A DNA stretch of 64,000 nt, from contig NZ_CP043474.1 in assembly GCF_008329645.1 (NCBI RefSeq), forward strand, positions 248,001 through 312,000, written 5' to 3'. This document shows, piece by piece, positions 53,271 through 63,367 of this stretch. The translations under genes were made by a program, and so were the position numbers. Under the pieces are notes generated by a model. That model saw nothing but the letters and a program-made list of their open reading frames with translations, did no database searches and was not told where the DNA came from. This stretch comes from Mycolicibacterium grossiae. GTDB taxonomy: Bacteria; Actinomycetota; Actinomycetes; Mycobacteriales; Mycobacteriaceae. The first letter of the stretch is position 1; every line of letters starts with the position of its first letter.

Positions 53271-54407
53271 ATGAGTGGCATGGCCGACGCGTCCGCCGCG
53301 GCAGAGGGTTTCGTGGCGGGCCTGGAGGGCGTCGTCGCCTTCCACACCGAGATCGCCGAACCGGACAAGGACGGCGGCGCGCTGCGCTACCGCGGCGTCG
53401 ACGTCACCGAACTCGTCGAGCGCCGCGTCACCTTCGGCGACGTGTGGGCGCTGCTGGTCGACGGTGAGTTCGGCAACGCCCTGCGGCCCGCCGAGCCGTT
53501 CCCGCTGCCGATCCACAGCGGCGACGTGCGCGTCGACGTGCAGGCCGGCCTGGCGATGCTCGCCCCGATCTGGGGATACGGGCCGCTGCTCGACATCGAC
53601 GACGCGACTGCCCGCGAGCACCTGGCCCGCGCCTCGGTGATGGCGCTGTCGTACGTGGCCCAGTCCGCCCGCGGCATCCACCAGCCGGCGGTGCCGCAGC
53701 GCACCATCGACGCGCAGGCCTCGGTGACGGCGCGCTTCATGACCCGCTGGAAGGGCGACCCGGACCCGCGGCACGTCGAGGCGATCGACGCCTACTGGGT
53801 GACCGCCGCCGAACACGGCATGAATGCCTCGACGTTCACCGCCCGGGTGATCGCGTCGACCGGCGCCGACGTCGCGGCGGCACTGTCCGGCGCCGTCGGC
53901 GCCATGAGCGGACCGCTGCACGGCGGCGCGCCCGCCCGCGTGCTGCCGATGATCACCGAGGCCGAGGACACCGGCGACGCACGCGCGGTGGTCACGGGGA
54001 TCCTCGACCGCAAGGACAAGCTGATGGGATTCGGGCACCGGGTGTACCGCGCCGAGGATCCCCGCGCGCGCGTGCTCCGCGCGACCGCCGAGCGGCTGGG
54101 CGCACCGCGCTACGAGGTGGCCCGTGCACTCGAGGAGGCCGCGCTGGCCGAACTCCGCGAACGCCGGCCGGACCGGGCGATCGAGACCAACGTCGAATTC
54201 TGGGCGGCGGTGATCCTCGACTTCGCCGGCGTGCCGCCGACGATGATGCCCGCCATGTTCACCTGCGGCCGCACCGCCGGCTGGTGCGCGCACATCCTCG
54301 AGCAGAAGCGGCTCGGCAAGCTGGTGCGCCCCGCGGCGCTCTACGTCGGCCCGGGCCCGCGCAGCGTCACCGAGGTGCCCGGCTGGGACGCCGTCGCCGC
54401 GGAGTGA
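53271..54407 (+). CDS. citA: Second citrate synthase (CitA-like)
   Basis: 378 residues; shorter than GltA2 because it lacks the N-terminal beta-domain. Catalytic motifs: [28 protein letters not shown] and a final TNVEFWAAVILDFAG. Matches Rv0889c by position and type. Whether it acts as citrate or methylcitrate synthase cannot be told from sequence. Followed 3 bp later by a DinB-fold gene. Confidence 0.9.
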   Translation: MSGMADASAAAEGFVAGLEGVVAFHTEIAEPDKDGGALRYRGVDVTELVERRVTFGDVWALLVDGEFGNALRPAEPFPLPIHSGDVRVDVQAGLAMLAPIWGYGPLLDIDDATAREHLARASVMALSYVAQSARGIHQPAVPQRTIDAQASVTARFMTRWKGDPDPRHVEAIDAYWVTAAEHGMNASTFTARVIASTGADVAAALSGAVGAMSGPLHGGAPARVLPMITEAEDTGDARAVVTGILDRKDKLMGFGHRVYRAEDPRARVLRATAERLGAPRYEVARALEEAALAELRERRPDRAIETNVEFWAAVILDFAGVPPTMMPAMFTCGRTAGWCAHILEQKRLGKLVRPAALYVGPGPRSVTEVPGWDAVAAE

Positions 54408-54410
54408 CGC

Positions 54411-55022
54411 GTGGACGCCGCACGGACCTACTCGGCCGCCGCCCACGCCTTCTGCGAGCTGGCCCGGCGGATCCCGCCGGACGCCTGGGACGGCCCCGGC
54501 CTCGGTGACTGGGACCTGCGGTCGCTGGTCGGTCACGCGTCGCGGTCCTTCGTCACGGTGTCGACCTACCTGCGCACCACCGCCGCCCGCGAGGACGTGA
54601 CGGACGCCGTCGACTACTACGTGCGCATGCGCGACTACGCCGCCGGTCTCGGCGCGGCCGACGTCGCCGAGCGGGGCCGCAAGGCCGGCCGCGACCTCGG
54701 CGACGACCCGGTGACCGCGCTGACGGAGTTGATGGTCCGGGCGCTCGACGACGTCGCCGCGGCCGGCGATCCGGTGATCGAGGTGATCGGCGGGCTGGGC
54801 ATCCGGTTGAGCGGCTACCTGCCGACCCGCACCTTCGAACTCGCCGTGCACGGGCTGGACGTGGCGCGCGCGGCCGGGCTGACGTTCGAGCTGCCCACCG
54901 AGGTGCTGGCCGAGGTCACCGCGCTGGCGGCCCGGATCGCCGTCGGGCTCGGCGACGGCGAGGCCGTCCTGCTGGCCCTGACCGGCCGCGAGCCGCTGCC
55001 GCCGGGATTCTCCGCGGTCTGA
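54411..55022 (+). CDS. Mycothiol-dependent maleylpyruvate isomerase-like (DinB-fold) protein
   Basis: 203 residues from GTG 54411. TIGR03083-type features: WDGPGLGDWDLRSLVGHASR (metal-binding His near 43) and FELAVHGLDVARAAGL (second His). The DinB/YfiT four-helix fold usually serves mycothiol-dependent transfers or isomerisations. The 3-bp gap to citA suggests cotranscription. Confidence 0.82.
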   Translation: MDAARTYSAAAHAFCELARRIPPDAWDGPGLGDWDLRSLVGHASRSFVTVSTYLRTTAAREDVTDAVDYYVRMRDYAAGLGAADVAERGRKAGRDLGDDPVTALTELMVRALDDVAAAGDPVIEVIGGLGIRLSGYLPTRTFELAVHGLDVARAAGLTFELPTEVLAEVTALAARIAVGLGDGEAVLLALTGREPLPPGFSAV

Positions 55023-55059
55023 GGGCTTGAGCCCGGCCGCAGTGGGCATACCAGCGGCC

Positions 55060-55308
55060 ATGACGATCACGAGTGACGACGTCCGCTCGCTGCTGGACGC
55101 CGATGCCGATGCCGTGCTGGTGCTGCTGGAGGGACGCGCGCAGGTCGTGGCCGGGGGCGACCTCGACGACGAGGCGCACCGCGGCGCCCTCCAGGTGATC
55201 TCGCGGGCCGATCTCGTCGAGCGCACCGGCGGCACCGACCTGTCGGAGCACGAACTCGCCGAGCAGGCGGGCACGCTCGACGCGACGGTCGCGGAACTGG
55301 GCGGCTGA
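55060..55308 (+). CDS. Small hypothetical protein
   Basis: 82 residues from ATG 55060 (a frame to 55027 with GTG is also open). Acidic (LLDADADAVLVLLEGRAQVV; DLDDEAHRGALQVISRADLV), probably a compact alpha/beta fold. Similar small proteins occur widely in actinobacteria without known function. 37 bp after the DinB-fold gene on the same strand. Confidence 0.6.
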   Translation: MTITSDDVRSLLDADADAVLVLLEGRAQVVAGGDLDDEAHRGALQVISRADLVERTGGTDLSEHELAEQAGTLDATVAELGG

Positions 55309-55407
55309 GGTCGCCGCTGCTGCGTCCCTGGGTTCCTCCGGCGGCGATGACTTTTCCGCCGCGCGGTGGTCTGTCGTGGTGACCGTTCCGTCCGAGAGGA
55401 GCACGCC

Positions 55408-55866
55408 ATGACCGAACCCACTCCCCCGACCGCCAACTTCATCGCCCCGCACCTGGTGGTCGACGACGCCGCGGCCGCCATCGACTTCTACGTCGCGGCC
55501 TTCGGCGCCGTCGAGTACGGCCGGTTGCCCGGCCCGGACGGCAAGCTCGTCCACGCCGCGCTCGACATCAACGGGTCGATGGTCATGCTCAATGACGACT
55601 TCCCGGAGATGAGCGGCGGGAAGTCCATGACGCCGACGTCGCTCGGCGGCAGCCCGGTGACCATCCACCTGCAGTTCACCGACGACGTCGACGCGCACTT
55701 CCAGCGCGCGCTCGACGCGGGCGCGACGGTGATCGCCCCGCTCGAGGAGCAGTTCTGGGGCGACCGCTACGGCGCCGTGCGCGATCCGTTCGGCCACCAG
55801 TGGTCGCTGGGACAGAACGTCCGCACCGTCACCATGGACGAGATGGCCGAGGCGATGAAGGGCTAG
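55408..55866 (+). CDS. VOC-family protein (PhnB-like), Rv0887c-like
   Basis: 152 residues from ATG 55408, with ribosome site GAGAGGAG before it. One VOC module: FIAPHLVVDDAAAAIDFYVAAFGA, GSMVMLNDDFPEM, TIHLQFTDDVDAHFQRA and the terminal WGDRYGAVRDPFGHQWSLG, which is the PhnB/glyoxalase-like signature. The stop-containing 15 bases are tandemly duplicated. Confidence 0.87.
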   Translation: MTEPTPPTANFIAPHLVVDDAAAAIDFYVAAFGAVEYGRLPGPDGKLVHAALDINGSMVMLNDDFPEMSGGKSMTPTSLGGSPVTIHLQFTDDVDAHFQRALDAGATVIAPLEEQFWGDRYGAVRDPFGHQWSLGQNVRTVTMDEMAEAMKG

Positions 55867-55881
55867 GCGATGAAGGGCTAG
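55852..55881 (+). repeat. Perfect 15-bp tandem duplication across a stop codon
   Basis: GCGATGAAGGGCTAG occurs twice without spacer (55852-55866, 55867-55881). The first copy ends the VOC gene; the second is untranslated and supplies the fprB stop codon on the other strand (55878-55880). Confidence 0.9.
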
Positions 55882-57539
55882 CCGCCCAGCGTGGCCAGGA
55901 GCCGTTGCCGCAGCGAGGGTTTCGGTGCGTCCGCCGCGGCGGTCAGCATGTCGCCGATCGACGTGAACTTCACCCGCGGCCGGTCGTCGCCGCCCCGCGC
56001 GACCTCCGCGGCGTCGATGGCCTTCCAGCCGGCGACGTCGACGAGGTCGGGCTGCCGGCGGCGGACCAGCCGGTCGAGGTCACCGCGGCGCGCGGACGGT
56101 GTGCGCAGGGCACCCGCGTTGTAGTCGGCCACCAGTTCGTGCACGGTCTGGGCGGCGCACGACTTGTTGGTGCCGATGAAGCCCGTCGGACCACGCTTGA
56201 TCCACCCGGCGACGTAGGTGCCGGGTGCACCGGTCACCCGGCCGCGCTCGTTGGGCACCACGCCGGCTGCATCGTCGAACGGCACGTCGCGAATGGCCTT
56301 GCCGCGGTAGCCGATCGAGGTCAGCACCAAGCCGGCCGCGAGCCGGCGGCGCTCGGTGCTGCCGGTGACGGTGAATTCGATGCCGTCGACGCGATCGGTG
56401 CCGAGCAGGCGGTGCGGCGTCGACTGGTAGGCCAGCCGGATCCGCGGCCGGGTAGCCGGGGCCTCCGCGGTGCCGAGCTTGGCGAGGATCTCCAGCTTGT
56501 TGCGGGTCAACGCGTCGGTCGCATGCGCGAGGTCCTGCTGCACCAGCTCGTGGTCGGCGGCGTCGAGCACCACCTCGTGGGTGGCGGTCAAGCCGATCAG
56601 CTCGGGCAGGGTGAACGCCGAGTCCGCGGGACGGCGGCGGGCGGCTATCTCGACCTCGCGAACCTTCGAGTCGCGCAGCGCGGCGAGTGCGTGGTCCGAG
56701 ACGTCGGTGCGGGCCAGCGCGTCCGGGTCGGTGGTCAGGATGCGCGCCACGTCGAGGGCGACGTTGCCGTTGCCGACGATCACGGCGCGCTCGTGGTCGA
56801 GAGCGACCGGTAGATCGGTGAAGTCCGGGTGCCCGTTGAACCACGCGACGACCTCGGTGGCCGTGCCGCTGCCCGGTAGGCCCATGCCCTCGACGTCGAG
56901 CCGGCGGTCGTTGGGCGCGCCGACGGCGTAGAGCACGGCATGGTGGTGGTCGAGCAGGTCGGCGTGGCTGACGTGGGTGCCCACCTCGACGTTGAGGTAG
57001 AAGCCGAAGCCGCGCTTTCGGGTGATGCGGTCGAACAGCGTCGTCACCCGCTTGGTGGTCTGGTGGTCGGGCGCCACGCCCGCGCGGACCAGCCCGTAGG
57101 GGGTCGGCAACTTCTCGAAGACGTTGACCTCCACCCCCTCCTGCGTCAGCAGCTCGTCGGCGGCGTACATCGCCGCCGGGCCCGAGCCGACGATCGCCAC
57201 GCGCAACGGCCCGTCCGGCCGGGAGTGCACGACGGGCGCATCCAGCACCGGCGCCAACTTCGACGTCGGCGGCAGCTTGCCCTCGTACTTCGGGTAGAAG
57301 GCCGCGTTCAGCTCGATGAAGGGCAGCTGCTTGGACTCGAGGCGGCTGTCGGGGGCGATGGCCCCCACCGGGCACGCCGACACGCAGGCGCCGCAGTCGA
57401 CGCACGCCTGCGGGTCGATGTACAGCATCTCCGCGGTCGCGAAACCCGGCTCATCCGGCGACGGATGGATGCAGTTCACCGGGCACGCGTAGACACAGGA
57501 CCCGTCGCTGCAACACGACTGGGTGATGACGTGGGGCAC
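55878..57539 (-). CDS. fprB: Ferredoxin/ferredoxin-NADP reductase FprB
   Basis: 553 residues from GTG 57539. The first ~75 residues are a 2[4Fe-4S]-type ferredoxin (CVYACPVNCIHP; CVDCGACVSACPVGAI; first Cys pair altered as SCCSDGSC). The rest is an adrenodoxin-reductase-like flavoprotein: VAIVGSGPAAMYAADELL for FAD, VIVGNGNVALDVARIL for NADP, and PTGFIGTNKSCA near the end. Transfers electrons from NADPH to iron-sulphur partners. Lies 8 bp downstream of the diiron enzyme gene, its possible electron acceptor. Confidence 0.92.
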   Translation of the reverse strand: MPHVITQSCCSDGSCVYACPVNCIHPSPDEPGFATAEMLYIDPQACVDCGACVSACPVGAIAPDSRLESKQLPFIELNAAFYPKYEGKLPPTSKLAPVLDAPVVHSRPDGPLRVAIVGSGPAAMYAADELLTQEGVEVNVFEKLPTPYGLVRAGVAPDHQTTKRVTTLFDRITRKRGFGFYLNVEVGTHVSHADLLDHHHAVLYAVGAPNDRRLDVEGMGLPGSGTATEVVAWFNGHPDFTDLPVALDHERAVIVGNGNVALDVARILTTDPDALARTDVSDHALAALRDSKVREVEIAARRRPADSAFTLPELIGLTATHEVVLDAADHELVQQDLAHATDALTRNKLEILAKLGTAEAPATRPRIRLAYQSTPHRLLGTDRVDGIEFTVTGSTERRRLAAGLVLTSIGYRGKAIRDVPFDDAAGVVPNERGRVTGAPGTYVAGWIKRGPTGFIGTNKSCAAQTVHELVADYNAGALRTPSARRGDLDRLVRRRQPDLVDVAGWKAIDAAEVARGGDDRPRVKFTSIGDMLTAAADAPKPSLRQRLLATLGG

Positions 57540-57547
57540 CGGTCCCC

Positions 57548-58624
57548 CTACGCCGCCGTGGTGGCGTGCTGGCGCTGCGGCTCGCTGCGGTAGCGGCTCG
57601 GCTTGCCGTAGATGCGGCAGACCTTCCACATCAGCTTCGCGAACGGGTTCATCAGGCCGGTGTCGTAGCAGAGCATCCTTACGTCGCCGAACATGTCGCG
57701 CAGGAACTGCTTGGCCTCCGGAGTGCCGAAGAAGATCTCCTTCTTCACCGACTTCGGGATGTCGAATTCCTTCCAGAACGCCTTCGGCGGCACCACGATC
57801 GCCTGGCACAGCACCCGCATGACCACCGGCACGTACAGCGACAGGAAGAAGCGCTGCCGGCGGTTGAGGTGCGGCACCCGCTTGTGCAGGTACTCGTGAG
57901 CGAAGGAGATGTGCCGCGCCTCCTCGGCCACGTGAATGGCCATGACGCGCTCCATGATCGGGTGCAGCGACCTGCCCTCGCGCAGCACGTTCTTCTGCGT
58001 GTGGTCGATGGGCTCCTCGCCGGCGAGCACGCCGAAGAAGAACGGCACGGGCAGCGGTCCGGCGACCAACGGGATGAACTGCGACAGCCACTTCAGCATG
58101 CGCGGCATGCCGGGGACGTCGGCGCCGATGCGGTTGACCATCTCCTGGAACATCAGGGTGTGGTTGCACTCCTCGACCGACTCGTGGAGGCAGTACCGGT
58201 ACTCGGGCGAGCCGTTGGGTACCCAGAACGCGTAGTTCATCAGACCGCGGATGAGGATCGACTCGAAGTGCAGACCCACCTTGGCGACGTTGGCCTGGCG
58301 CCACATGCCGATCTCGATCTGCCGCTCGCGAGACTGGGCCTGATACCACGGATGCTTGCCGAACGGGTCGGTCGCCGGCAGGATCCAGCGGTCGTCGTTC
58401 GGGGTGACGGCGAACTCGGGCGAGTCCCAGTCGATGTCGGTGTAGGGGTTGAAGTTGCGCCGCACCGACCCCTCGGAGAGGGTCTGCAGGGTCTCGACGT
58501 ACGTCGCGTCGTCGAAGACGTCCATGTTCTTGCGCCAGCGCCGGATCAGCCGGGTGCGGGCCTTCTTCGGCTCTGCCGTGGGCGCCTTGGCGCCGCTCGT
58601 GGTGGGTTGATCGATGACAGCCAT
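57548..58624 (-). CDS. AurF-like diiron oxygenase/ferritin-like protein, Rv0885-like
   Basis: 358 residues. Ferritin-like diiron ligands appear as HFESILIRG, CLHESVEECNHTLMF and VAEEARHISFAHEYLH (E-x-x-H pattern). AurF-type enzymes oxygenate amines; the role of Rv0885 is unknown. Upstream of and 8 bp from fprB, which could supply electrons. Divergent from serC, sharing a promoter region that holds a CRP-like site. Confidence 0.87.
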   Translation of the reverse strand: MAVIDQPTTSGAKAPTAEPKKARTRLIRRWRKNMDVFDDATYVETLQTLSEGSVRRNFNPYTDIDWDSPEFAVTPNDDRWILPATDPFGKHPWYQAQSRERQIEIGMWRQANVAKVGLHFESILIRGLMNYAFWVPNGSPEYRYCLHESVEECNHTLMFQEMVNRIGADVPGMPRMLKWLSQFIPLVAGPLPVPFFFGVLAGEEPIDHTQKNVLREGRSLHPIMERVMAIHVAEEARHISFAHEYLHKRVPHLNRRQRFFLSLYVPVVMRVLCQAIVVPPKAFWKEFDIPKSVKKEIFFGTPEAKQFLRDMFGDVRMLCYDTGLMNPFAKLMWKVCRIYGKPSRYRSEPQRQHATTAA

Positions 58625-58752
58625 ACTGAGCCTCCGTTGCCTCGAGTGAGGTTTACATTTGATTGCTCGCTGTCTAAGTACAGTACCCGCGGTCCCAGGA
58701 ACTAACCAGGGGGTTTTCGCGAATGTGCCCCAGCCGGGTTGCGTAGGTCACA

Positions 58753-59933
<1,181 letters not shown>

Positions 59934-60027
59934 ACCTCGTGGGTAACAGTGGTCACGAGCAGCGTGTCCGCGCGGTTACGGCTCGATAACGCAGTAGGGT
60001 GACGCCTTAGCCCCTAGGAGGTGTCAG

Positions 60028-60873
60028 ATGCGCGAGATCAACGTCGTCGGACTCGACGTCGACGGCAAGACCATCATCTGCGAATCCGCCGATTCGGGCG
60101 AGAAGTTCCTGCTGCTTCCCGACGGCCGCCTGCACGCTGCGCTGCGCGGCGACCGCGTCGGCTCCCGCAAACCCAAGGTCGAGGTCGAGGTGTCGAACGT
60201 GCTGCGCCCCAAGGATATTCAGGCTCGCATCCGCGCCGGCGCATCCGTCGAGCAGGTCGCCGAAGCCGCCGGGGTGGACGTCGGCCGCGTCGAGCGCTTC
60301 GCGCACCCGGTCCTGCTGGAGCGCTCCCGCGCCGCCGAGCTGGCCACCGCCGCGCACCCCGTGCTCGCCGACGGGCCGACTGTCATGACGCTGCTGGAGA
60401 CCGTCACCGCGACGCTGGTGGGTCGTGGCCTCGATCCCGACGACACCACGTGGGACGCCTGGCGCAACGAGGACGGCCGCTGGACCGTGCAGCTGGCGTG
60501 GAAGGCCGGCCGCAGCGACAACGTCGCGCACTTCCGCTTCAGCCCGGGCTCGCACGGCGGGACCGTGACGCCGTTCGACGATTCGGCCGCCGAACTCGTC
60601 GACCCGGAGTTCCGCCGCCCGCCGCTGCGGTCGGTCGCCCCCGTCGTGTCCGCGCCGTCGGCCCCCGAAGCCGCGCAGGTCGCTCAGCCGGCGCCGGTGC
60701 TTCCCCCGCCGCCCGTCGAGACCGACGAGCCGCAGTTGCCGCTCAACGTCGACCCCGAGCCCGAGCAGGACGAGCCGGCACCCGCCCCCAAGCCACGGAC
60801 CCGCAAGCGCAAGGTCGAGGTCCCGGCCTGGGAGGACGTGCTGCTCGGCGTCCGCTCCGGCACCCAGCCGTAG
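60028..60873 (+). CDS. sepH: Cell-division protein SepH (DUF3071)
   Basis: 281 residues with a clear AGGAGG at 60016-60021. The N-terminal DUF3071 domain (about 1-165) contains a helix-turn-helix-like segment (DIQARIRAGASVEQVAEAAG) and the conserved WDAWRNEDGRWTVQLAW. The C-terminal part is Pro/Glu-rich and disordered, ending in KRKVEVPAWEDVLLG. SepH binds FtsZ and promotes its assembly in Streptomyces and mycobacteria. Orthologue of Rv0883c by position. Confidence 0.92.
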   Translation: MREINVVGLDVDGKTIICESADSGEKFLLLPDGRLHAALRGDRVGSRKPKVEVEVSNVLRPKDIQARIRAGASVEQVAEAAGVDVGRVERFAHPVLLERSRAAELATAAHPVLADGPTVMTLLETVTATLVGRGLDPDDTTWDAWRNEDGRWTVQLAWKAGRSDNVAHFRFSPGSHGGTVTPFDDSAAELVDPEFRRPPLRSVAPVVSAPSAPEAAQVAQPAPVLPPPPVETDEPQLPLNVDPEPEQDEPAPAPKPRTRKRKVEVPAWEDVLLGVRSGTQP

Positions 60874-61049
60874 CTGCGGGCGCGGGTCTCGGGGCGGTAG
60901 GCCTCGCACCGACCGCACGCTTGTTGACGGGCCTACTTGCGAAATGCGTCCATCAACCGTGCACTCGGCGAATCACCCCTCGCCGAGACTTCAGAAGATG
61001 ACGCCAAACGGCCGAATCCCGTCAGCAAGTGAAGTCTGGGCGCAGAGAA

Positions 61050-61322
61050 CTAGCCGCCGGCGGCCATGCCGAGGAGCACCAGCCAGCCGACCGCGACGCC
61101 GAAGCCGCTGCCGAGCACGAACCACCGCCACACCGGGCGGGTCCGCCAGCCCCAGACCGTGGGTGCGAGACCGCCGACCGCGACGACGTTGAGCCCGACC
61201 GCCAGCAGCGGGTGCACCCGCACCAGACCGAGGCTCAGCACGACGATCGCGGCGCCGACGACCGCCGCGACGAACGCGGCCACCGTCAGGCCCGTGCCCC
61301 AGGGAACGGCATCGTCGCTCAC
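61050..61322 (-). CDS. Small membrane protein (DUF2537), Rv0882-like
   Basis: 90 residues from GTG 61322. Three membrane segments: about 11-31 (LTVAAFVAAVVGAAIVVLSL), 37-55, and 66-86. It matches the Rv0882 position and type. Overlaps the start of its neighbour TrmH's stop by 4 bp (GTGA). Function unknown. The preceding 176 bp (60874-61049) show no gene or motif. Confidence 0.8.
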   Translation of the reverse strand: MSDDAVPWGTGLTVAAFVAAVVGAAIVVLSLGLVRVHPLLAVGLNVVAVGGLAPTVWGWRTRPVWRWFVLGSGFGVAVGWLVLLGMAAGG

Positions 61323-62140
61323 CCGGCCACCCTAGCCCGCTCGTAGAAGGCCAGCGCCGCAGCGGTGGCGACGTTCAGCGAATCGGTACCGCGCGACATG
61401 GGGATGCGCACGCGCTCGTCGCTGGCACGCATGGTGCGCTCATTCAGGCCCGGCCCCTCGGCGCCGACCAGCACCGCGACGCGGTCGTCGACGAGCCCCG
61501 CCATTGCCTCGGCCAGTGTGCGCGCGGCCGGGTTGGGCGTCATCGCCAGCACCCGAAAGCCGTTGTCGCGCATCAGGTCCAATTCACTCGGCCACGACGG
61601 CGCCCAGGCGTACGGCACCAGCAGGGCATGACCCATCGACACCCGGACGGCGCGCCGGTACAGCGGGTCGGCGCACCCCGTCCCGAACACGACGGCGTCG
61701 ACCGCGAGGCCTGCGGCGTTGCGGAAGATCGAGCCGAGGTTCTCGTGGTCGTTGACGCCCTCGAGCACCGCGACGGTCCGCGCGCCGGCCAGCACCTCGT
61801 CGACCGTCAGCTCGCGGGGCCGTGGCGCCGCTCCGAGCACGCCGCGGTTGAGGTGGAAGCCCACCACCTCGGCCATCACCTCGGCGCTCGCCCGGTAGTA
61901 GGGCGCCGACGTGACGGTGAGGTCGTCGGCCAGCTCGCGCAACCGGCGGTCGGTCCCCAGGAAGGATCTCGGGGTGAACCGCGACGCGAGCATCCGCTGC
62001 ACCACCAGGACGCCCTCGGCGATGACGAGTCCCTTGCCGCTGGGCAGGTCGGGCCGGCGGTCGATGCTGTTGAGGTCGCGGAAGTCGTCCAGCCGGGGAT
62101 CGGCCGGGTCGTCGACGTCCACGACGTGCGGGGCGGTCAC
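61319..62140 (-). CDS. TrmH/SpoU-family RNA methyltransferase, Rv0881-like
   Basis: 273 residues from GTG 62140. SpoU fold with an N-terminal substrate-binding domain ([16 protein letters not shown]) and catalytic motifs [18 protein letters not shown] (motif 1), [14 protein letters not shown] (motif 2) and [19 protein letters not shown] (motif 3). Methylates the 2'-O-ribose of rRNA or tRNA; M. tuberculosis Rv0881 has been reported to act on 23S rRNA. Overlaps MarR stop by 4 bp. Confidence 0.9.
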   Translation of the reverse strand: MTAPHVVDVDDPADPRLDDFRDLNSIDRRPDLPSGKGLVIAEGVLVVQRMLASRFTPRSFLGTDRRLRELADDLTVTSAPYYRASAEVMAEVVGFHLNRGVLGAAPRPRELTVDEVLAGARTVAVLEGVNDHENLGSIFRNAAGLAVDAVVFGTGCADPLYRRAVRVSMGHALLVPYAWAPSWPSELDLMRDNGFRVLAMTPNPAARTLAEAMAGLVDDRVAVLVGAEGPGLNERTMRASDERVRIPMSRGTDSLNVATAAALAFYERARVAG

Positions 62141-62568
62141 GCGCCTTCGTCGACCAGCGCCGACATGAGGTCGGCCGCCTCGAGTAGGACCCCCCGCTGC
62201 TCGGCGGTGAGCGCAGCGAGGCGCTGCTGCAACCACTCTCGGCTGGCGCGGCGCTCCACCTCGATCAGTTCGGCGCCGGCGCGGGACACCGCCACCAGCA
62301 CCTGCCTGCCGTCATCGGGGTGCGCGCTGCGGTCGACCAGGCCGAGATCCACCAGCGAGGCGATCACCCGGGTCATCGACGGTGGGCGGACCCGCTCGCG
62401 GACGGCGAGCGCGCCGGGCGTCATCGGGCCCTCCTTGGCGAGGGTCGCCAGCGCCGACAACTGCGACAACGACACCGGCGAGTCCGGCCTGCGGAACCGC
62501 AGCTGCCGCGCCAGGCGCACGGTGGCCAACGACAAGTCGCTGGCCAGGCGTGCGTCGGCGTCGCTCAC
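62137..62568 (-). CDS. MarR-family regulator, Rv0880-like
   Basis: 143 residues from GTG 62568. Winged helix [40 protein letters not shown] and wing [13 protein letters not shown], flanked by long dimerisation helices. Rv0880 in M. tuberculosis has been described as a copper- or hypoxia-related MarR regulator; that role is uncertain here. First gene of the MarR-TrmH-DUF2537 operon, 74 bp from divergent DUF2530. Confidence 0.87.
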   Translation of the reverse strand: MSDADARLASDLSLATVRLARQLRFRRPDSPVSLSQLSALATLAKEGPMTPGALAVRERVRPPSMTRVIASLVDLGLVDRSAHPDDGRQVLVAVSRAGAELIEVERRASREWLQQRLAALTAEQRGVLLEAADLMSALVDEGA

Positions 62569-62642
62569 GAGGCAACAGACTACCGACAGCCGATTCCCAG
62601 CGGCGGCAACGACGCAGCGTGGATCGACTAGGTTGATCGGTG

Positions 62643-62894
62643 ATGGAGCATCCCGAGTCGCCTCAACCGCCTCCGCTGCCCGCGGCGCTGCTGCAGCCGA
62701 CGCCGGTGATCGTCGTCATCGCGGTGGGCTGGCTGGTGGCGGTGGTGCTCGCCTTCACGGTGCCCGCCCTACACGACTGGCGGCCCACCACCGTGGCGGG
62801 CCTGGGCGTGGGAGTCCTTGGCACGTCGATCTTTCTGTGGCAACGTGCCGCGGTACGGCGCGGCGCACGTGGCGCCCAGACCGGCCTGGACTGA
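62643..62894 (+). CDS. Small membrane protein (DUF2530), Rv0879c-like
   Basis: 83 residues from ATG 62643 (GTG 62640 is one codon earlier). Two membrane segments: [19 protein letters not shown] (22-40) and [18 protein letters not shown] (about 48-65), with a basic C-terminus. Position and layout match Rv0879c. Function unknown. The SRPBCC gene follows 14 bp later. Confidence 0.78.
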   Translation: MEHPESPQPPPLPAALLQPTPVIVVIAVGWLVAVVLAFTVPALHDWRPTTVAGLGVGVLGTSIFLWQRAAVRRGARGAQTGLD

Positions 62895-62908
62895 CCTGGA
62901 GGACCCGA

Positions 62909-63364
62909 GTGGCACAACCGCTGTTGCAAGCCGAGATCGACATCGCCGCACCGCCGGCCACGGTGTGGGCGCTGGTCTCCGACCTGCGGCTGATGCCCCG
63001 CTGGAGCCCGCAGTGCCGCTACACGAAGGTGTTCGGTCCGCTGCGCCAGGGCGCCAAGTTCGTCAACGTGAACCGTCGCGGCCGGCTGTTCTGGCCGACG
63101 ACGAGCCAGATCACCGAGTTCGTCCCGGAGCAGAAGGTCGCCTTCCGGGTCAACGAGAACAACACGGTGTGGTCCTACGAGCTGGAGGCGACGCCGACCG
63201 GGACGCGGCTCGTCGAGAGCCGGCACGCGGAGAACGGCGTCAAGGCCGTGTCGAACGTGCTCGTCAACGCCGTCATGGGTGGCGTGCCCAGCTTCGAGAA
63301 CGAGTTGCTGCAGGGCATGAACGACTCGCTAACCAAGATCAAGGCCGCCGCCGAAGGCGCCTAG
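62909..63364 (+). CDS. SRPBCC-family protein
   Basis: 151 residues from GTG 62909, with GGAGGA at 62898-62903. Polyketide-cyclase/START-like fold: LLQAEIDIAAPPATVWALVS at the N-terminus, WSYELEATPTGTRLVESRHA in the sheet, and a C-terminal helix NELLQGMNDSLTKIKAAA. Likely binds a hydrophobic ligand; no enzyme is indicated. Same general fold as the Rv0910-like protein but clearly separate. Confidence 0.82.
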   Translation: MAQPLLQAEIDIAAPPATVWALVSDLRLMPRWSPQCRYTKVFGPLRQGAKFVNVNRRGRLFWPTTSQITEFVPEQKVAFRVNENNTVWSYELEATPTGTRLVESRHAENGVKAVSNVLVNAVMGGVPSFENELLQGMNDSLTKIKAAAEGA

Positions 63365-63367
63365 ACG

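Noticed and set aside
60874..61049. Small gene between sepH and the DUF2537 gene
   Set aside because: No frame with a plausible start, ribosome site or codon pattern; only a weak GTTGA/TCAAC inverted repeat was seen.
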